Shown here in pieces: positions 42,953-51,379 of a stretch of DNA of 64,000 nt. A program made the position numbers and the translations under genes. Source of the DNA: Faecalibacterium prausnitzii (GTDB lineage: Bacteria; Bacillota; Clostridia; Oscillospirales; Ruminococcaceae); contig NZ_PRLE01000001.1 of NCBI RefSeq assembly GCF_003287495.1, positions 1 to 64,000 on the forward strand. The letters run 5' to 3'. Every line of letters begins with the position of its first letter. The stretch's first letter is position 1. Under the pieces are notes generated by a model, which was not told the DNA's origin, did not search any database, and saw nothing but the letters and a program-made list of their open reading frames with translations.

Positions 42953-43677
42953 TGGCCGACGAACTGACGTTCCACCTCGAAGATTTCGATGGCCCGCTGG
43001 AGCTGCTGCTGGCACTGGTGGCCAAGCACAAGATGGACCTGCACAATATTCCGATCCTGACCCTCATTGACCAGTACACCCGCACGGTAGAAGCAGCACA
43101 GGCGGCTGACCCGGAGATCGCCAGCGCGTTCATTGAGATGGCGGCCCATCTGGTGGAGATGAAAAGCTATCTGCTCCTGCCCCGCAGCGAAGAGGGTGAG
43201 CGGATGAAGCAGGAGCTTACCGGGCAGCTCATTGAGTACGAGCAGTGCCGCCGGATGGCCGCGCGGCTGCGGGAGCGGGGAGAGGCAGTGATGGTCTTTG
43301 TCCGCTGCCCGGTCCAGCTGGAGTGGGACCAGACCTACCTGCTGCATCACTCTCCGCAGGTGCTGGCAGACTGCTGGCAGGCCCTGATGGGGCGTACCGC
43401 TCTGCGCCGGATGCCCACGCGGGAGCAGTTTGAGCCGCTGGTGTCCGCGCCGCAGGTGTCGGTCAGCAGCAGGGTGGTGTATATCCTGCGCCAGCTCATT
43501 GCGGGCGGCGCGGCAAGGATGAACCAGCTGTTCTCCCGCCGCCAGACCCGCGGCACCAACGTGGCAACCTTTCTGGCCTTGCTGGAACTGGTGCGCGGCG
43601 GGCGGGTACAGCTGGGCCCGACGGGCGAAATGACCATGCACCGCGGCCATCTGAGCCGCAAAAAGGAGATCAAATGA
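42952..43677 (+). CDS. scpA: Segregation and condensation protein ScpA
   Basis: A 241-residue kleisin: LTFHLEDFDGPLELLLALVA at the N terminus (SMC neck binding), a central helical linker, and a C-terminal winged helix (VVYILRQLI ... VATFLALLELVRGGRVQL). With ScpB it bridges the SMC heads in chromosome compaction. It overlaps the genes on both sides by 1 and 4 bases. Confidence 0.93.
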   Translation: MADELTFHLEDFDGPLELLLALVAKHKMDLHNIPILTLIDQYTRTVEAAQAADPEIASAFIEMAAHLVEMKSYLLLPRSEEGERMKQELTGQLIEYEQCRRMAARLRERGEAVMVFVRCPVQLEWDQTYLLHHSPQVLADCWQALMGRTALRRMPTREQFEPLVSAPQVSVSSRVVYILRQLIAGGAARMNQLFSRRQTRGTNVATFLALLELVRGGRVQLGPTGEMTMHRGHLSRKKEIK

Positions 43678-44222
43678 ACCAGAAACAGATCCGGGCGGCA
43701 GTAGAGGCCATGCTGTTTGCAGCAGCTGATCCCATCAGCGCGGACAAACTGGCACAGGCAGTGCAGCTGCCTCAGGCCAGTGTGGAAGCGGCACTGGAAG
43801 ACCTGCGCACCCGCTACCAGCGGGAGGACAGCGGCTTGTGCCTGCTCCATCTGGATACCCGCTGGCAGCTCTCGACCAAAGCGGAATGGGCCGATTGCAT
43901 CCGCCGCCTGCTGGATGCCCGCCGCGCGGTACCGCTGGGGCCCGCCGCAATGGAAACTCTGACCGTCATTGCCTATAACCAGCCTGTCTCTCGTGCATTC
44001 ATCGAGCAGGTGCGCGGCGTGGATTCATCGTCCAGTGTGACCAGCCTGCTGGAAAAGGGCTTGATCGAAGAGGCGGGCCGTCTGGACCTGCCGGGCCGCC
44101 CGGTCAGCTTCCGTACGACCGATGTCTTCCTGCGGTGCTTTGGCCTGTCCAGCCTGGCGGACCTGCCTCCGGTGCACAGCGCGGAGGACGAAACAACAAA
44201 AACAGAGGAGGCAAACGAATGA
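43674..44222 (+). CDS. scpB: Segregation and condensation protein ScpB
   Basis: A 182-residue protein with two winged-helix domains: QIRAAVEAMLFAAADPISAD at the start and ALETLTVIAYNQPV-type AMETLTVIAYNQPVSRAFIE in the second. It binds ScpA as a dimer. It overlaps scpA by four bases and the next gene by four bases, so the operon is tightly coupled. Confidence 0.93.
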   Translation: MNQKQIRAAVEAMLFAAADPISADKLAQAVQLPQASVEAALEDLRTRYQREDSGLCLLHLDTRWQLSTKAEWADCIRRLLDARRAVPLGPAAMETLTVIAYNQPVSRAFIEQVRGVDSSSSVTSLLEKGLIEEAGRLDLPGRPVSFRTTDVFLRCFGLSSLADLPPVHSAEDETTKTEEANE

Positions 44223-44953
44223 GTGTACTGCTGGCGCTCTGTTCCGCACTGGGGGCGGTGCTGCTTTTTCTATTAAAGTTGGTTGGCATCCTGCTGCTGA
44301 TCGGGATGGTTTTATTGGCGCTGGTACTGTTCTGCCCGTTCTGTGCCGATGTGCAGTGGGAGCAGGGCGTCTTCACCGTAAAGGCAGGGGCACTGGGCCT
44401 TACATTTCCGGTGTTCCAGTATCCAAAACCTCAGCCCACGGAACCAGAAGAACCCAAGGGCCCGCTTGGCAAACTGAAAGCAAAATTCCGCGCCTGGCGT
44501 GCGGAACGCAAAGCGAAAAAGGCGGCGGCAAAGGCAGCAAAACCCGCAAAGCCCAAAAAAGAAACGCCTCCCCGCAAAAAGGCAAAACTTACCCTCAACA
44601 TCATCTGTACGATGCTGCGGGGAGCCGGGCGGCTGACCCGGGCGATCTTCGGGGCGCTGCGGTTTACCAAAATCCGCATCTGCCTTGGTGTCCGGGGAGA
44701 AGACCCCGCGCAGGCGGCCCGCACCTATGGCAAGCTGAACGCCTGGCTCTACACCTCACTGGGTGTTCTGGATCGCTTTCTCTTCCTGGATTTTGAGGAG
44801 CTGCGCCTCCTGCCGGATTTCGGCAGTGCGGAGCCCACCGTGGAAGACCGGGTCTCGTTCCGGGTATCGGCGCGGCTGTTTTTCATCGTTTGTGCCGCCG
44901 TGCGCGTTCTTTACGAGTTCTGGCGCGAAAAAGTGCTGGACGTATTCATCTGA
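44219..44953 (+). CDS. DUF2953-type membrane protein
   Basis: A 244-residue protein with two N-terminal hydrophobic stretches (VLLALCSALGAVLLFLLKLV and GILLLIGMVLLALVLF), a lysine- and alanine-rich middle (about 75-125), and a C-terminal part ending in a further hydrophobic helix. Genes of this kind lie between scpB and ytfJ in many Clostridia, which supports the DUF2953 call. Function unknown; a link to sporulation or the envelope is inferred from position. Confidence 0.72.
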   Translation: MSVLLALCSALGAVLLFLLKLVGILLLIGMVLLALVLFCPFCADVQWEQGVFTVKAGALGLTFPVFQYPKPQPTEPEEPKGPLGKLKAKFRAWRAERKAKKAAAKAAKPAKPKKETPPRKKAKLTLNIICTMLRGAGRLTRAIFGALRFTKIRICLGVRGEDPAQAARTYGKLNAWLYTSLGVLDRFLFLDFEELRLLPDFGSAEPTVEDRVSFRVSARLFFIVCAAVRVLYEFWREKVLDVFI

Positions 44954-45066
44954 TTTATGTTACAATAGCACTGTATGGTGAATACTGTAGGGTGCATTTG
45001 TTCCCGTGCACTGCCGCAGGCGGGGCAGGGGAGATATCCCACAAGAAATAAGAGGAGGCCGATTTT

Positions 45067-45477
45067 ATGGCTGAGCATCCGATTCAAGGTTTAATGAACG
45101 TGACGATGGATAAGATCCGCCAGATGGCAGATTCCAACACCATCATCGGCAAACCCATCCAGACCGAGGATGGCACCACCATCCTCCCGGTGTCCAAGGT
45201 GTCGTTTGGTTTCGCTTCCGCAGGAACGGATTTTGACGGCAAGAATGCCGCGAACAAGGATCTGTTTGGCGGCGGAGCCGGTGCGGGCGTCAACATCCAG
45301 CCCGTGGCGTTCCTCATCGTCAAGGATGGCTGCGTCCGCACCATCCAGCTGTCCGATGGCACCAATACTGTGGACCGCGCCTTGACCATGATCCCCGAGC
45401 TGGTGGAAAAGGTCAGCGCTCTGCTGAAGAAAGACGAAGTGCCCGCTGTAGCAGAAGAAACCAAACCGGCACAGTAA
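45067..45477 (+). CDS. ytfJ: YtfJ/GerW family protein
   Basis: The 136-residue protein has MNVTMDKIRQMADSNTIIGK then GTTILPVSKVSFGFASAGTD and a glycine-rich GGGAGAGVNIQPVAFLIV, the YtfJ pattern. In Bacillus the protein (GerW) is made in the forespore and is needed for germination of some spores. Start ATG after AAGAGGAGGCCGATTTT. It lies in the conserved neighbourhood scpA-scpB-DUF2953-ytfJ-rluB. Confidence 0.92.
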   Translation: MAEHPIQGLMNVTMDKIRQMADSNTIIGKPIQTEDGTTILPVSKVSFGFASAGTDFDGKNAANKDLFGGGAGAGVNIQPVAFLIVKDGCVRTIQLSDGTNTVDRALTMIPELVEKVSALLKKDEVPAVAEETKPAQ

Positions 45478-45543
45478 CCCGCCGTGCCTGCGGAGGTTTC
45501 CTGATGATAGAAATGATAGGAACCCCCCGCAGCCGTAACCACC

Positions 45544-45569
45544 GCGCACTCGCAGCAGAGTGCGCTTTT
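45544..45569 (+). terminator. Terminator between ytfJ and the pseudouridine synthase gene
   Basis: GCGCACTC and GAGTGCGC pair perfectly around GCAGCA and are followed by TTTTG. A larger stem without a T tract (CTGCGG...CCGCAG) lies just upstream at about 45488-45532. Confidence 0.8.
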
Positions 45570-45600
45570 GAGCGCCGGGAGGCGCACAAGGAGAACTACT

Positions 45601-46434
45601 ATGGCAGAAGAACGTATTCAGAAGATCATGAGCGAGCAGGGGCTGTGCTCCCGCCGTGCGGCCGAGCAGATCATTGCCGAGGGCCGCGTCAAGGTCAACG
45701 GCCACCCCGTCAAGGTGGGCGACAAGATGGACCCCAACCGTGACGTGCTGCATGTGGATGATGAGCGCATCTACATCCAGAAAAATCAGCAGCTCTATTA
45801 TCTGGCCCTGTACAAGCCCCGCGGCTATGTCACCACCGCCAGCGATGAGCTGGGCCGCAAGACCGTCATGGAGCTGGTAAGCGATATCCCGGCCCGCCTG
45901 TACCCGGTGGGCCGCCTGGATAAGGACAGCGAGGGCCTGCTGCTGATGACCAACGACGGTGCCTTTGCACAGGCGGTCACCCACCCATCGGGCGGCATCT
46001 CCAAGCTGTACCGCGTGACCGTCCAGCCCCGCGCCGATGAGGCACAGCTCCTGAAAATGAGCTCCGGCGTCGTGCTGGACGATGGCACCAAGACCATGCC
46101 CTGTGCCATCAATGTCGTCACCGATGAGCCGGGCCGCACCGTCATGGAAATGACCCTGAAAGAGGGCAAAAACCGTGAGATCCGCCGGATGTGCGAGGCT
46201 GTGGGCCTTGAAGTCGTCCGCCTCAAGCGGAACGCCGAGGGCGTTGTCAAGCTGGGAATGCTCAAGCCGGGCACTTACCGTGAGCTGACCAAGGCGGAAG
46301 TCAATGGTCTGCGTGCCGCGGCGGCCAAGGGCCGTGCCCAGACCCGCTCGGCCGCCCTGCAGTCCAGAGCTGCAGAGCGCCGCCCCCGCGGCCCGGTCGG
46401 CCGGGGCCCGGCAGCTGGCAAAAAGCGCAAGTAA
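45601..46434 (+). CDS. rluB: RluB/RsuA-type pseudouridine synthase
   Basis: The 277-residue protein has an N-terminal S4 RNA-binding domain (about 1-60, SRRAAEQIIAEGRVKVNGHP) and the catalytic GRLDKDSEGLLLMTNDG with the active Asp, then KNREIRRMCEAVGL. It modifies 23S or 16S rRNA. The C-terminal tail (about 245-277) is rich in Arg and Gly, likely extra RNA contact. Start ATG after AAGGAGAACTACT. The symbol is the closest family name, not a proven site. Confidence 0.88.
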   Translation: MAEERIQKIMSEQGLCSRRAAEQIIAEGRVKVNGHPVKVGDKMDPNRDVLHVDDERIYIQKNQQLYYLALYKPRGYVTTASDELGRKTVMELVSDIPARLYPVGRLDKDSEGLLLMTNDGAFAQAVTHPSGGISKLYRVTVQPRADEAQLLKMSSGVVLDDGTKTMPCAINVVTDEPGRTVMEMTLKEGKNREIRRMCEAVGLEVVRLKRNAEGVVKLGMLKPGTYRELTKAEVNGLRAAAAKGRAQTRSAALQSRAAERRPRGPVGRGPAAGKKRK

Positions 46435-46506
46435 GCAATATGCCCGAAATTTCTGGCTATTTGCTGAAAATATAACATTTCCGGAAAAATCGGAATGGAA
46501 TAACCC

Positions 46507-46535
46507 TTGTGCAACTGGGAAAAGTAGGGTATAAT
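46507..46535 (+). promoter_or_regulatory. Promoter of the carboxyl-transfer operon
   Basis: TTGTGC (46507-46512), 17 bases, TATAAT (46530-46535), 45 bases before the start codon. Confidence 0.85.
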
Positions 46536-46580
46536 ATAGCTAATTTTGAAAGTTCACACAGAAAAGCAGGAGGTCTTACC

Positions 46581-47900
46581 ATGGCTTCAAAGAGTACCAA
46601 AGGAGAAATCCTCGCCAAGTTTTTCGATGACGGGGAGTACACCGCGCTGTTTGCAGACGGCGCAGTGAGCGCTGCCAGCGGCTATGCGGCTGGCCAGCAG
46701 GCTTACGCTGTTTTCCAGAACGGCGAGGCTGTCACCGTCAAAGATGTAGAGAAGAACATCAAAGTCCTGGAGCTGGCTGCCCAGACGGGCTGCCCGGTGG
46801 TCACGTTCTATGATTCCGTCGGCGCAAAGCTGGCCGAGGGCCTGGATGTGCTGACTGCCAGCGCCAAGCTGAATGCCACCATCGCAAAGGTGTCCGGCGT
46901 TGTGCCGCAGGTCGCCGTTGTGCTGGGCGTGTGCGGCGGCACCAGCGCTCTGAGCGCTGCCAATGCAGACGTCTGCGTGATGGCAGAGGATGCAGAGCTG
47001 TTCTTCACCGCTCCCTTTACCGCTGCCGCCAAGGGCGATAAGGTCGCCAATGCCGGTTCTGCCGCTGCCGCTGCCAAGGCTGGTGTGGCTGCCATCGTGG
47101 TGCCCACCGCTGAGGAAGCTGCCGAGAAAGCTGCCCACATCGTGGGCCTGCTGCCTGCCAACAACCTGACCGGCCCGGCCATCTTCGAGTTTGAGCAGCC
47201 CACCGCTGCCCTGACTGTGGGTGCTGCCCCTGAGAAAGCAGCCGCCGCCTTGATCGATAAGGACAGCGCTGTGGAGATGTACGCAGGCTTCGGCAAGAGC
47301 GTCTACACTGCGTTTGCTACCATCGGCGGCAACGCTGTGGGTGTTGTGGCAACCGGCGAGCAGCTGTGCCACAACTGCGTGGCTAAGGCTTCCCGCTTTG
47401 TCCGCCTGTGCGACGCGTTCAGCGTCCCCGTGCTGACCATCGTCAACACCAACGGCTTCGTGCCCAGCACCACCGATGACATCGCTGGCGGCATCCGCGA
47501 GGCTGCCCGTCTGGCTGCCACTTATGCCGATGCTACCACCGCGAAGGTCTGCGTGCTGGCTGGCAAGGCTGTGGGTCCTGTCTACACTGCTCTGGCCAAT
47601 GCCGATCTCAAGATCGCGGTCAACGGCTGCACCGTCAGCGCCCTGGAGCCCAACGCCGCTGTCTCTGTGCTGTATAAGGACGAGATCGATGCTTCCGATA
47701 ACATCATTGCCGCTACCAATGCCAAGGCCGCTGCCTATGCCGCTGAGGTGTGCAGTGCTGCCAATGCCGTTGCCTGCGGCGCTGCCGATATGACCTGCGA
47801 GGCTGCCAATGCCCGCGCCAGCGTCGTGGCTGCCTTTGAGCTGCTGAGCACCAAGCGTGCTGCCCGCCTGCCCAAGAAGCACGGCAACATGGCTCTGTAA
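46581..47900 (+). CDS. Carboxyltransferase subunit, 12S/MmdA/PccB-like, divergent
   Basis: The 439-residue protein follows the acyl-CoA carboxyltransferase fold: N-terminal half with TGCPVVTFYDSVGAKLAEGL and VSGVVPQVAVVLGVCGGTSA, C-terminal half with FVRLCDAFSVPVLTIVNTNG and a late AAVSVLYKDEID. It is shorter than usual (about 510), and the normal DSGGARIQEG loop reads DSVGAKLAEG (78-87). Alanine content is very high. It likely moves a carboxyl group between a CoA ester and biotin on the next protein. Start ATG after CAGGAGGTCTTACC. Confidence 0.8.
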   Translation: MASKSTKGEILAKFFDDGEYTALFADGAVSAASGYAAGQQAYAVFQNGEAVTVKDVEKNIKVLELAAQTGCPVVTFYDSVGAKLAEGLDVLTASAKLNATIAKVSGVVPQVAVVLGVCGGTSALSAANADVCVMAEDAELFFTAPFTAAAKGDKVANAGSAAAAAKAGVAAIVVPTAEEAAEKAAHIVGLLPANNLTGPAIFEFEQPTAALTVGAAPEKAAAALIDKDSAVEMYAGFGKSVYTAFATIGGNAVGVVATGEQLCHNCVAKASRFVRLCDAFSVPVLTIVNTNGFVPSTTDDIAGGIREAARLAATYADATTAKVCVLAGKAVGPVYTALANADLKIAVNGCTVSALEPNAAVSVLYKDEIDASDNIIAATNAKAAAYAAEVCSAANAVACGAADMTCEAANARASVVAAFELLSTKRAARLPKKHGNMAL

Positions 47901-47957
47901 GAAATGTACATCGAATCAAAACGAGATTGAACTGATTTTGTTCAGGAGGATTCTTCC

Positions 47958-48338
47958 ATGAAGTACTACAATATTACCGTCAATGGCGTTGCTTACAGCG
48001 TCTCTGTTGAGGAGACTGCCGCTGGCGCTGCTCCCGTTGCTGCCGCTCCTGTGGCTGCTCCTGCCGCTCCCGCTGCCCCCAAGGCTCCGGCTGCTGCTCC
48101 TGCCGCTCCCGCTGGTGCTGCCGGTGCTGTTGCTGTTAAGGCTCCCATGCCCGGCAACATTCTGGACGTCAAGGTCAAGGCTGGCGATTCCGTCAAGGCT
48201 GGCGACGTGCTGGCCATCCTCGAGGCTATGAAGATGGAGAACGAGATCGTTGCTCCTCAGGACGGCACGGTTGCTTCCGTCAACGTCAACAAGGGCGACA
48301 CCGTCAACTCCGGTGACACTCTGGTTTCCATGAACTAA
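47958..48338 (+). CDS. Biotin carboxyl carrier protein, 1.3S/MmdC-like
   Basis: The 126-residue protein has a short beta-strand N terminus (YYNITVNGVAYSVSVEE), an Ala/Pro linker (about 21-58) and a biotinyl domain whose lysine is Lys92 in EAMKMEN. It carries carboxybiotin between active sites. It lies 57 bases after the 12S-like gene and 16 bases before the 5S-like gene. The linker DNA is a run of imperfect GCTCCTGCC-type repeats. Confidence 0.93.
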   Translation: MKYYNITVNGVAYSVSVEETAAGAAPVAAAPVAAPAAPAAPKAPAAAPAAPAGAAGAVAVKAPMPGNILDVKVKAGDSVKAGDVLAILEAMKMENEIVAPQDGTVASVNVNKGDTVNSGDTLVSMN

Positions 48339-48354
48339 GAGAGAGGTGACAACC

Positions 48355-49758
48355 ATGGCCAAAAAGCCGATCAAGATCACGGAAGTCGTCCTGCGCGATG
48401 CTCACCAGTCTCTGCTGGCTACCCGTATGACGATGGATGAAATGCGCCCGATCCTGCCCGAGATGGACAAGATCCCTTACTTCTCTGTGGAGTGCTGGGG
48501 CGGCGCTACGTTCGATAGCTGCATCCGTTTCCTGGATGAGGACCCCTGGGAGCGTCTGCGCATCCTGCGCAAGGAGCTGCCCCACCAGAAGCTGCAGATG
48601 CTGTTCCGCGGCCAGAACATGCTGGGCTACCGCCCCTATGCAGATGACGCCGTCGAGTACTTCGTCCAGAAGTCCGTTGCCAACGGCATCGATGTCATCC
48701 GTATTTTCGACGCGCTGAACGATCCCCGCAACCTGCAGACTGCCATCAAGGCAGCCAATAAGGAAGGCGCTCATGTTCAGGGCTGCATCAGCTACACCCT
48801 GAGCCCCGTGCACAACAACGAGTATTATGTCAAGTACGCCAAGACCCTCCAGGACATGGGTGCAAACTCCATCTGCGTCAAGGATATGGCTGGTCTGCTG
48901 ACTCCCTATACCTGCTACGACCTGATCTCTGAGCTCAAGAAAGAGCTGAATATCCCTGTGGACATCCACAGCCACTACACCGCAGGCCTGGCTTCCATGT
49001 CCCTGCTCAAGGGCATTGAGGCGGGTGCTGACATCGTCGATACCGCGATGAGCCCCCTGAGCGGCGGTACCAGCCACATGGCTACCGAGAGTCTGGTCGC
49101 CGCCCTGCAGGGCACTGATTACGACACCGGCCTCGACCTCAAGCAGCTGAATATTGTCCGCGCGTACTTTGCAAAGCTGCGCGAGAAGTACATCGCCAAC
49201 GGCCAGATCAGCCCCAAGTCTCTGGGCGTGGATGCAAACACCCTGCTGTATCAGGTGCCGGGCGGCATGTTCTCCAACATGCTCAAGCAGCTGAAAGATG
49301 CTGGCAAGGAAGACAAGCTGGATGATGTGCTGGCTGAGATCCCCCGCGTGCGTGAGGATGCCGGTTATCCTCCGCTGGTCACCCCCACCAGCCAGATCGT
49401 TGGCACGCAGGCTGTCTTCAACGTTATCCTGGGCGAGCGCTACAAGATGGTTACCAAGGAGTTCAAGGGCCTGGTCCATGGCGATTACGGCAAGACTCCC
49501 GCTCCCATCAAGCCCGAGTTCACCAAGAAGATCCTGGGCGACGAGCAGCCCATCACCTGCCGCTTTGCAGATACCCTTGCTCCTGAGATGGACAAGCTGA
49601 AGGCGGAAGCTGCCAAGTGGGCTACTCAGGAAGAGGACGTGCTGACCTACGCAATGTTCCCGCAGGTCGCACCCAAGTTCTTCGAGAAGCGCAACGCAAA
49701 GCTGCAGGGCGTCGATGCCGACCATGCGGATTTTGCAAACAAGTCTCACCCGGTCTAA
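48355..49758 (+). CDS. Carboxyltransferase alpha subunit, 5S/OadA-like
   Basis: The 467-residue protein matches the pyruvate/oxaloacetate carboxyltransferase domain: VLRDAHQSLLATRM near the start, the metal site with HSHYTAG, and a conserved post-barrel domain (LLYQVPGGMFSNMLKQL). It transfers carboxyl between oxaloacetate and biotin. It lacks the fused biotin domain present in OadA, which is supplied by the preceding gene. Start ATG after AGAGAGGTGACAACC. The set has no neighbouring OadB/MmdB membrane subunit. Confidence 0.92.
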   Translation: MAKKPIKITEVVLRDAHQSLLATRMTMDEMRPILPEMDKIPYFSVECWGGATFDSCIRFLDEDPWERLRILRKELPHQKLQMLFRGQNMLGYRPYADDAVEYFVQKSVANGIDVIRIFDALNDPRNLQTAIKAANKEGAHVQGCISYTLSPVHNNEYYVKYAKTLQDMGANSICVKDMAGLLTPYTCYDLISELKKELNIPVDIHSHYTAGLASMSLLKGIEAGADIVDTAMSPLSGGTSHMATESLVAALQGTDYDTGLDLKQLNIVRAYFAKLREKYIANGQISPKSLGVDANTLLYQVPGGMFSNMLKQLKDAGKEDKLDDVLAEIPRVREDAGYPPLVTPTSQIVGTQAVFNVILGERYKMVTKEFKGLVHGDYGKTPAPIKPEFTKKILGDEQPITCRFADTLAPEMDKLKAEAAKWATQEEDVLTYAMFPQVAPKFFEKRNAKLQGVDADHADFANKSHPV

Positions 49759-49774
49759 ATCATAATACCAGAAA

Positions 49775-49811
49775 GGGCAGCTGCACCATTTGATGCAGCT
49801 GCCCCTTTTTT
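49775..49811 (+). terminator. Terminator of the carboxyl-transfer operon
   Basis: GGGCAGCTGCA and TGCAGCTGCCC pair perfectly around an eight-base loop, followed by CTTTTTTTG. Confidence 0.93.
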
Positions 49812-49839
49812 GTTTTTATTCTTTACGTTTCAGAAGTTC

Positions 49840-50514
49840 TCAGTTGTTCTTGCCGTTCTCGGCTTTCATGGCGTTGTAGCCGATCAGCACGGTCCAGACG
49901 TAAGCGCAGGTCTTGGGGATCATCAGCATACCGATCAGGGGGTTGACATCTGCCCACAGCACCACCGGGGTATAGAAGCCGAAGCTCAGCACGATGGTCA
50001 GCCACATCCAGCGGAAGGCCTGATCCCTGTGTTCCTTGGCGCTGTGGTAGAACAGCACGATGATCAGCAGGCCCAGCAGTGCAAAGGGGATGTTGCGCAG
50101 GATGCCCCAGGTCAGCGGGGTGTGGTTGGTCAGCCACTGGTTCTGCGGCATCATGCACAGCACGATGCGCACGGCAGAAAGAGCGTACACGGCAATGGTC
50201 AGGTCTTTCTGGCCCTTGATCTGGTAGCGCTTGCGCCAGACGTAGTACAGCAGCACATAGAACACGGTCATAGTCACAGAGGTGATCCACTTGCCCAGAC
50301 CCAGAGGCACAGCGTAGTTCTCCAGGCCGGTGGTGCACAGTGCCAGCGCACGGGGCACCAGATGGAAGGAATCGCCTGCGCCCAGCACCACGGCCATCAG
50401 GCCGAACAGGCGAAACTGGGGGTTGTTCTTGCTGCCGCGGATCATGCGGATGCCCACGGTCAGCACGGTGACCAGATAGAAGATGTCGAATACGGTCTCA
50501 ATGATTGCTCTCAT
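49840..50514 (-). CDS. Integral membrane protein, likely target of the adjacent TetR
   Basis: A 224-residue protein with about seven hydrophobic segments, starting MRAIIETVFDIFYLVTVLTV. GLMAVVLGAGDSFHLVPRAL lies in the second region. I cannot name the family; the layout suggests a transporter, channel or receptor-like protein. The start at 50514 follows AAAGGAGCAATATTTTT. A 15-base palindrome overlaps its upstream region (50533-50547), and a TetR gene lies 74 bases upstream in the same direction. Confidence 0.7.
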   Translation of the reverse strand: MRAIIETVFDIFYLVTVLTVGIRMIRGSKNNPQFRLFGLMAVVLGAGDSFHLVPRALALCTTGLENYAVPLGLGKWITSVTMTVFYVLLYYVWRKRYQIKGQKDLTIAVYALSAVRIVLCMMPQNQWLTNHTPLTWGILRNIPFALLGLLIIVLFYHSAKEHRDQAFRWMWLTIVLSFGFYTPVVLWADVNPLIGMLMIPKTCAYVWTVLIGYNAMKAENGKNN

Positions 50515-50532
50515 AAAAATATTGCTCCTTTT

Positions 50533-50547
50533 GTGAACGATGTTCAC
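50533..50547. promoter_or_regulatory. TetR-type operator upstream of the membrane protein gene
   Basis: GTGAAC-GAT-GTTCAC is a perfect palindrome. Nearly the same sequence, GTGAAC-GTT-GTTCAT, lies upstream of the tetR gene at 51170-51184. Confidence 0.75.
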
Positions 50548-50588
50548 TTTTGGCCGTAAAAAACTCCCACAAGACGGTGGGATGTTTT

Positions 50589-51152
50589 TTACCTTTCATA
50601 AATGGTCCTGCGGATGATCTCCAGTACCGCTGTGGGGTCAAAATCCTGCTGCACCACGGCAGAAAGCATGAGGGAGAACAGGATGCCCGCAAATTTCTGG
50701 CGGCTGAACTCCTCCGTAAATGCGTCCGGCCGGATCTTTTTGTCCCTGGTCAGCACCATGGTCAGCGCATCCAGGATGTGCTGCCAGGTCTGCCGCATCT
50801 GCTGCTTGCCATCAGCGGTGTCCTGCCGCACAAAGCCGAGCGCGTGATGGGTGAAGAAGCCGGGGTACTGCTCAGAGCCGTACTCCATCTGCCGGTACAT
50901 CCAGCGGATGCAGGAGAGAGTATCCTCAAACACCGCCGGGTCGTCCGGGTGGCGGAAGATATCGCTCCAGATGCTTTCCACCGCCGCGCTCACCAGCTCG
51001 GTCTTGGAACCAAAGTAGTTGTAGATGCACCCCACGGATACCCCGCAGGCTGCTGCCACCGCACGGATGTTGACAGCTTCCCATCCATTCTTCTGGATGA
51101 GGACCCGGCTCGTTTTCAGGATCTCCTCCTTGGACGTTGCCATCGGATTCAT
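50589..51152 (-). CDS. TetR-family repressor
   Basis: A 187-residue protein with a canonical TetR helix-turn-helix (IRAVAAACGVSVGCIYNYFG, about residues 29-48) and a divergent ligand domain ending in IIRRTIYER. It probably represses itself and the membrane protein gene, as both have the same GTGAAC..GTTCAC operator. The inducer is unknown. Start ATG at 51152 after GAGGAGGTGGTCAC; an ATG three codons later is possible. Confidence 0.9.
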   Translation of the reverse strand: MNPMATSKEEILKTSRVLIQKNGWEAVNIRAVAAACGVSVGCIYNYFGSKTELVSAAVESIWSDIFRHPDDPAVFEDTLSCIRWMYRQMEYGSEQYPGFFTHHALGFVRQDTADGKQQMRQTWQHILDALTMVLTRDKKIRPDAFTEEFSRQKFAGILFSLMLSAVVQQDFDPTAVLEIIRRTIYER

Positions 51153-51169
51153 GTGACCACCTCCTCAAC

Positions 51170-51184
51170 GTGAACGTTGTTCAT
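51170..51184. promoter_or_regulatory. TetR-type operator upstream of the tetR gene
   Basis: GTGAAC-GTT-GTTCAT, one mismatch from a perfect palindrome, 18 bases before the tetR start codon. It matches the operator at 50533-50547. Confidence 0.75.
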
Positions 51185-51251
51185 GAAGCGTAGTATAGCG
51201 CTCTTTCTGCTCTTTGTCAAGGTGGTAAAATAGATTTTTTTGCTGCATTGC

Positions 51252-51280
51252 TTGCAAAAAAAGGGGCAGCAGAGTAGAAT
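51252..51280 (+). promoter_or_regulatory. Promoter of the yicC-thiN operon
   Basis: TTGCAA (51252-51257), 17 bases, TAGAAT (51275-51280), 100 bases before yicC. The leader has no recognised element. Confidence 0.75.
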
Positions 51281-51379
51281 ATATAGTATATGTATCGTAA
51301 CATGGGTCTGTGTGCCCCAAAGCGGATACATATACGAAGAATGTCCGCAGAAAACCCTTTGGAATACGAGGAAAAAAGC

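Noticed and set aside
48040-48130. Tandem repeat array of GCTCCTGCC units
   Set aside because: It encodes the Ala/Pro linker of the biotin carrier protein, so it is coding low complexity rather than a separate repeat or CRISPR.
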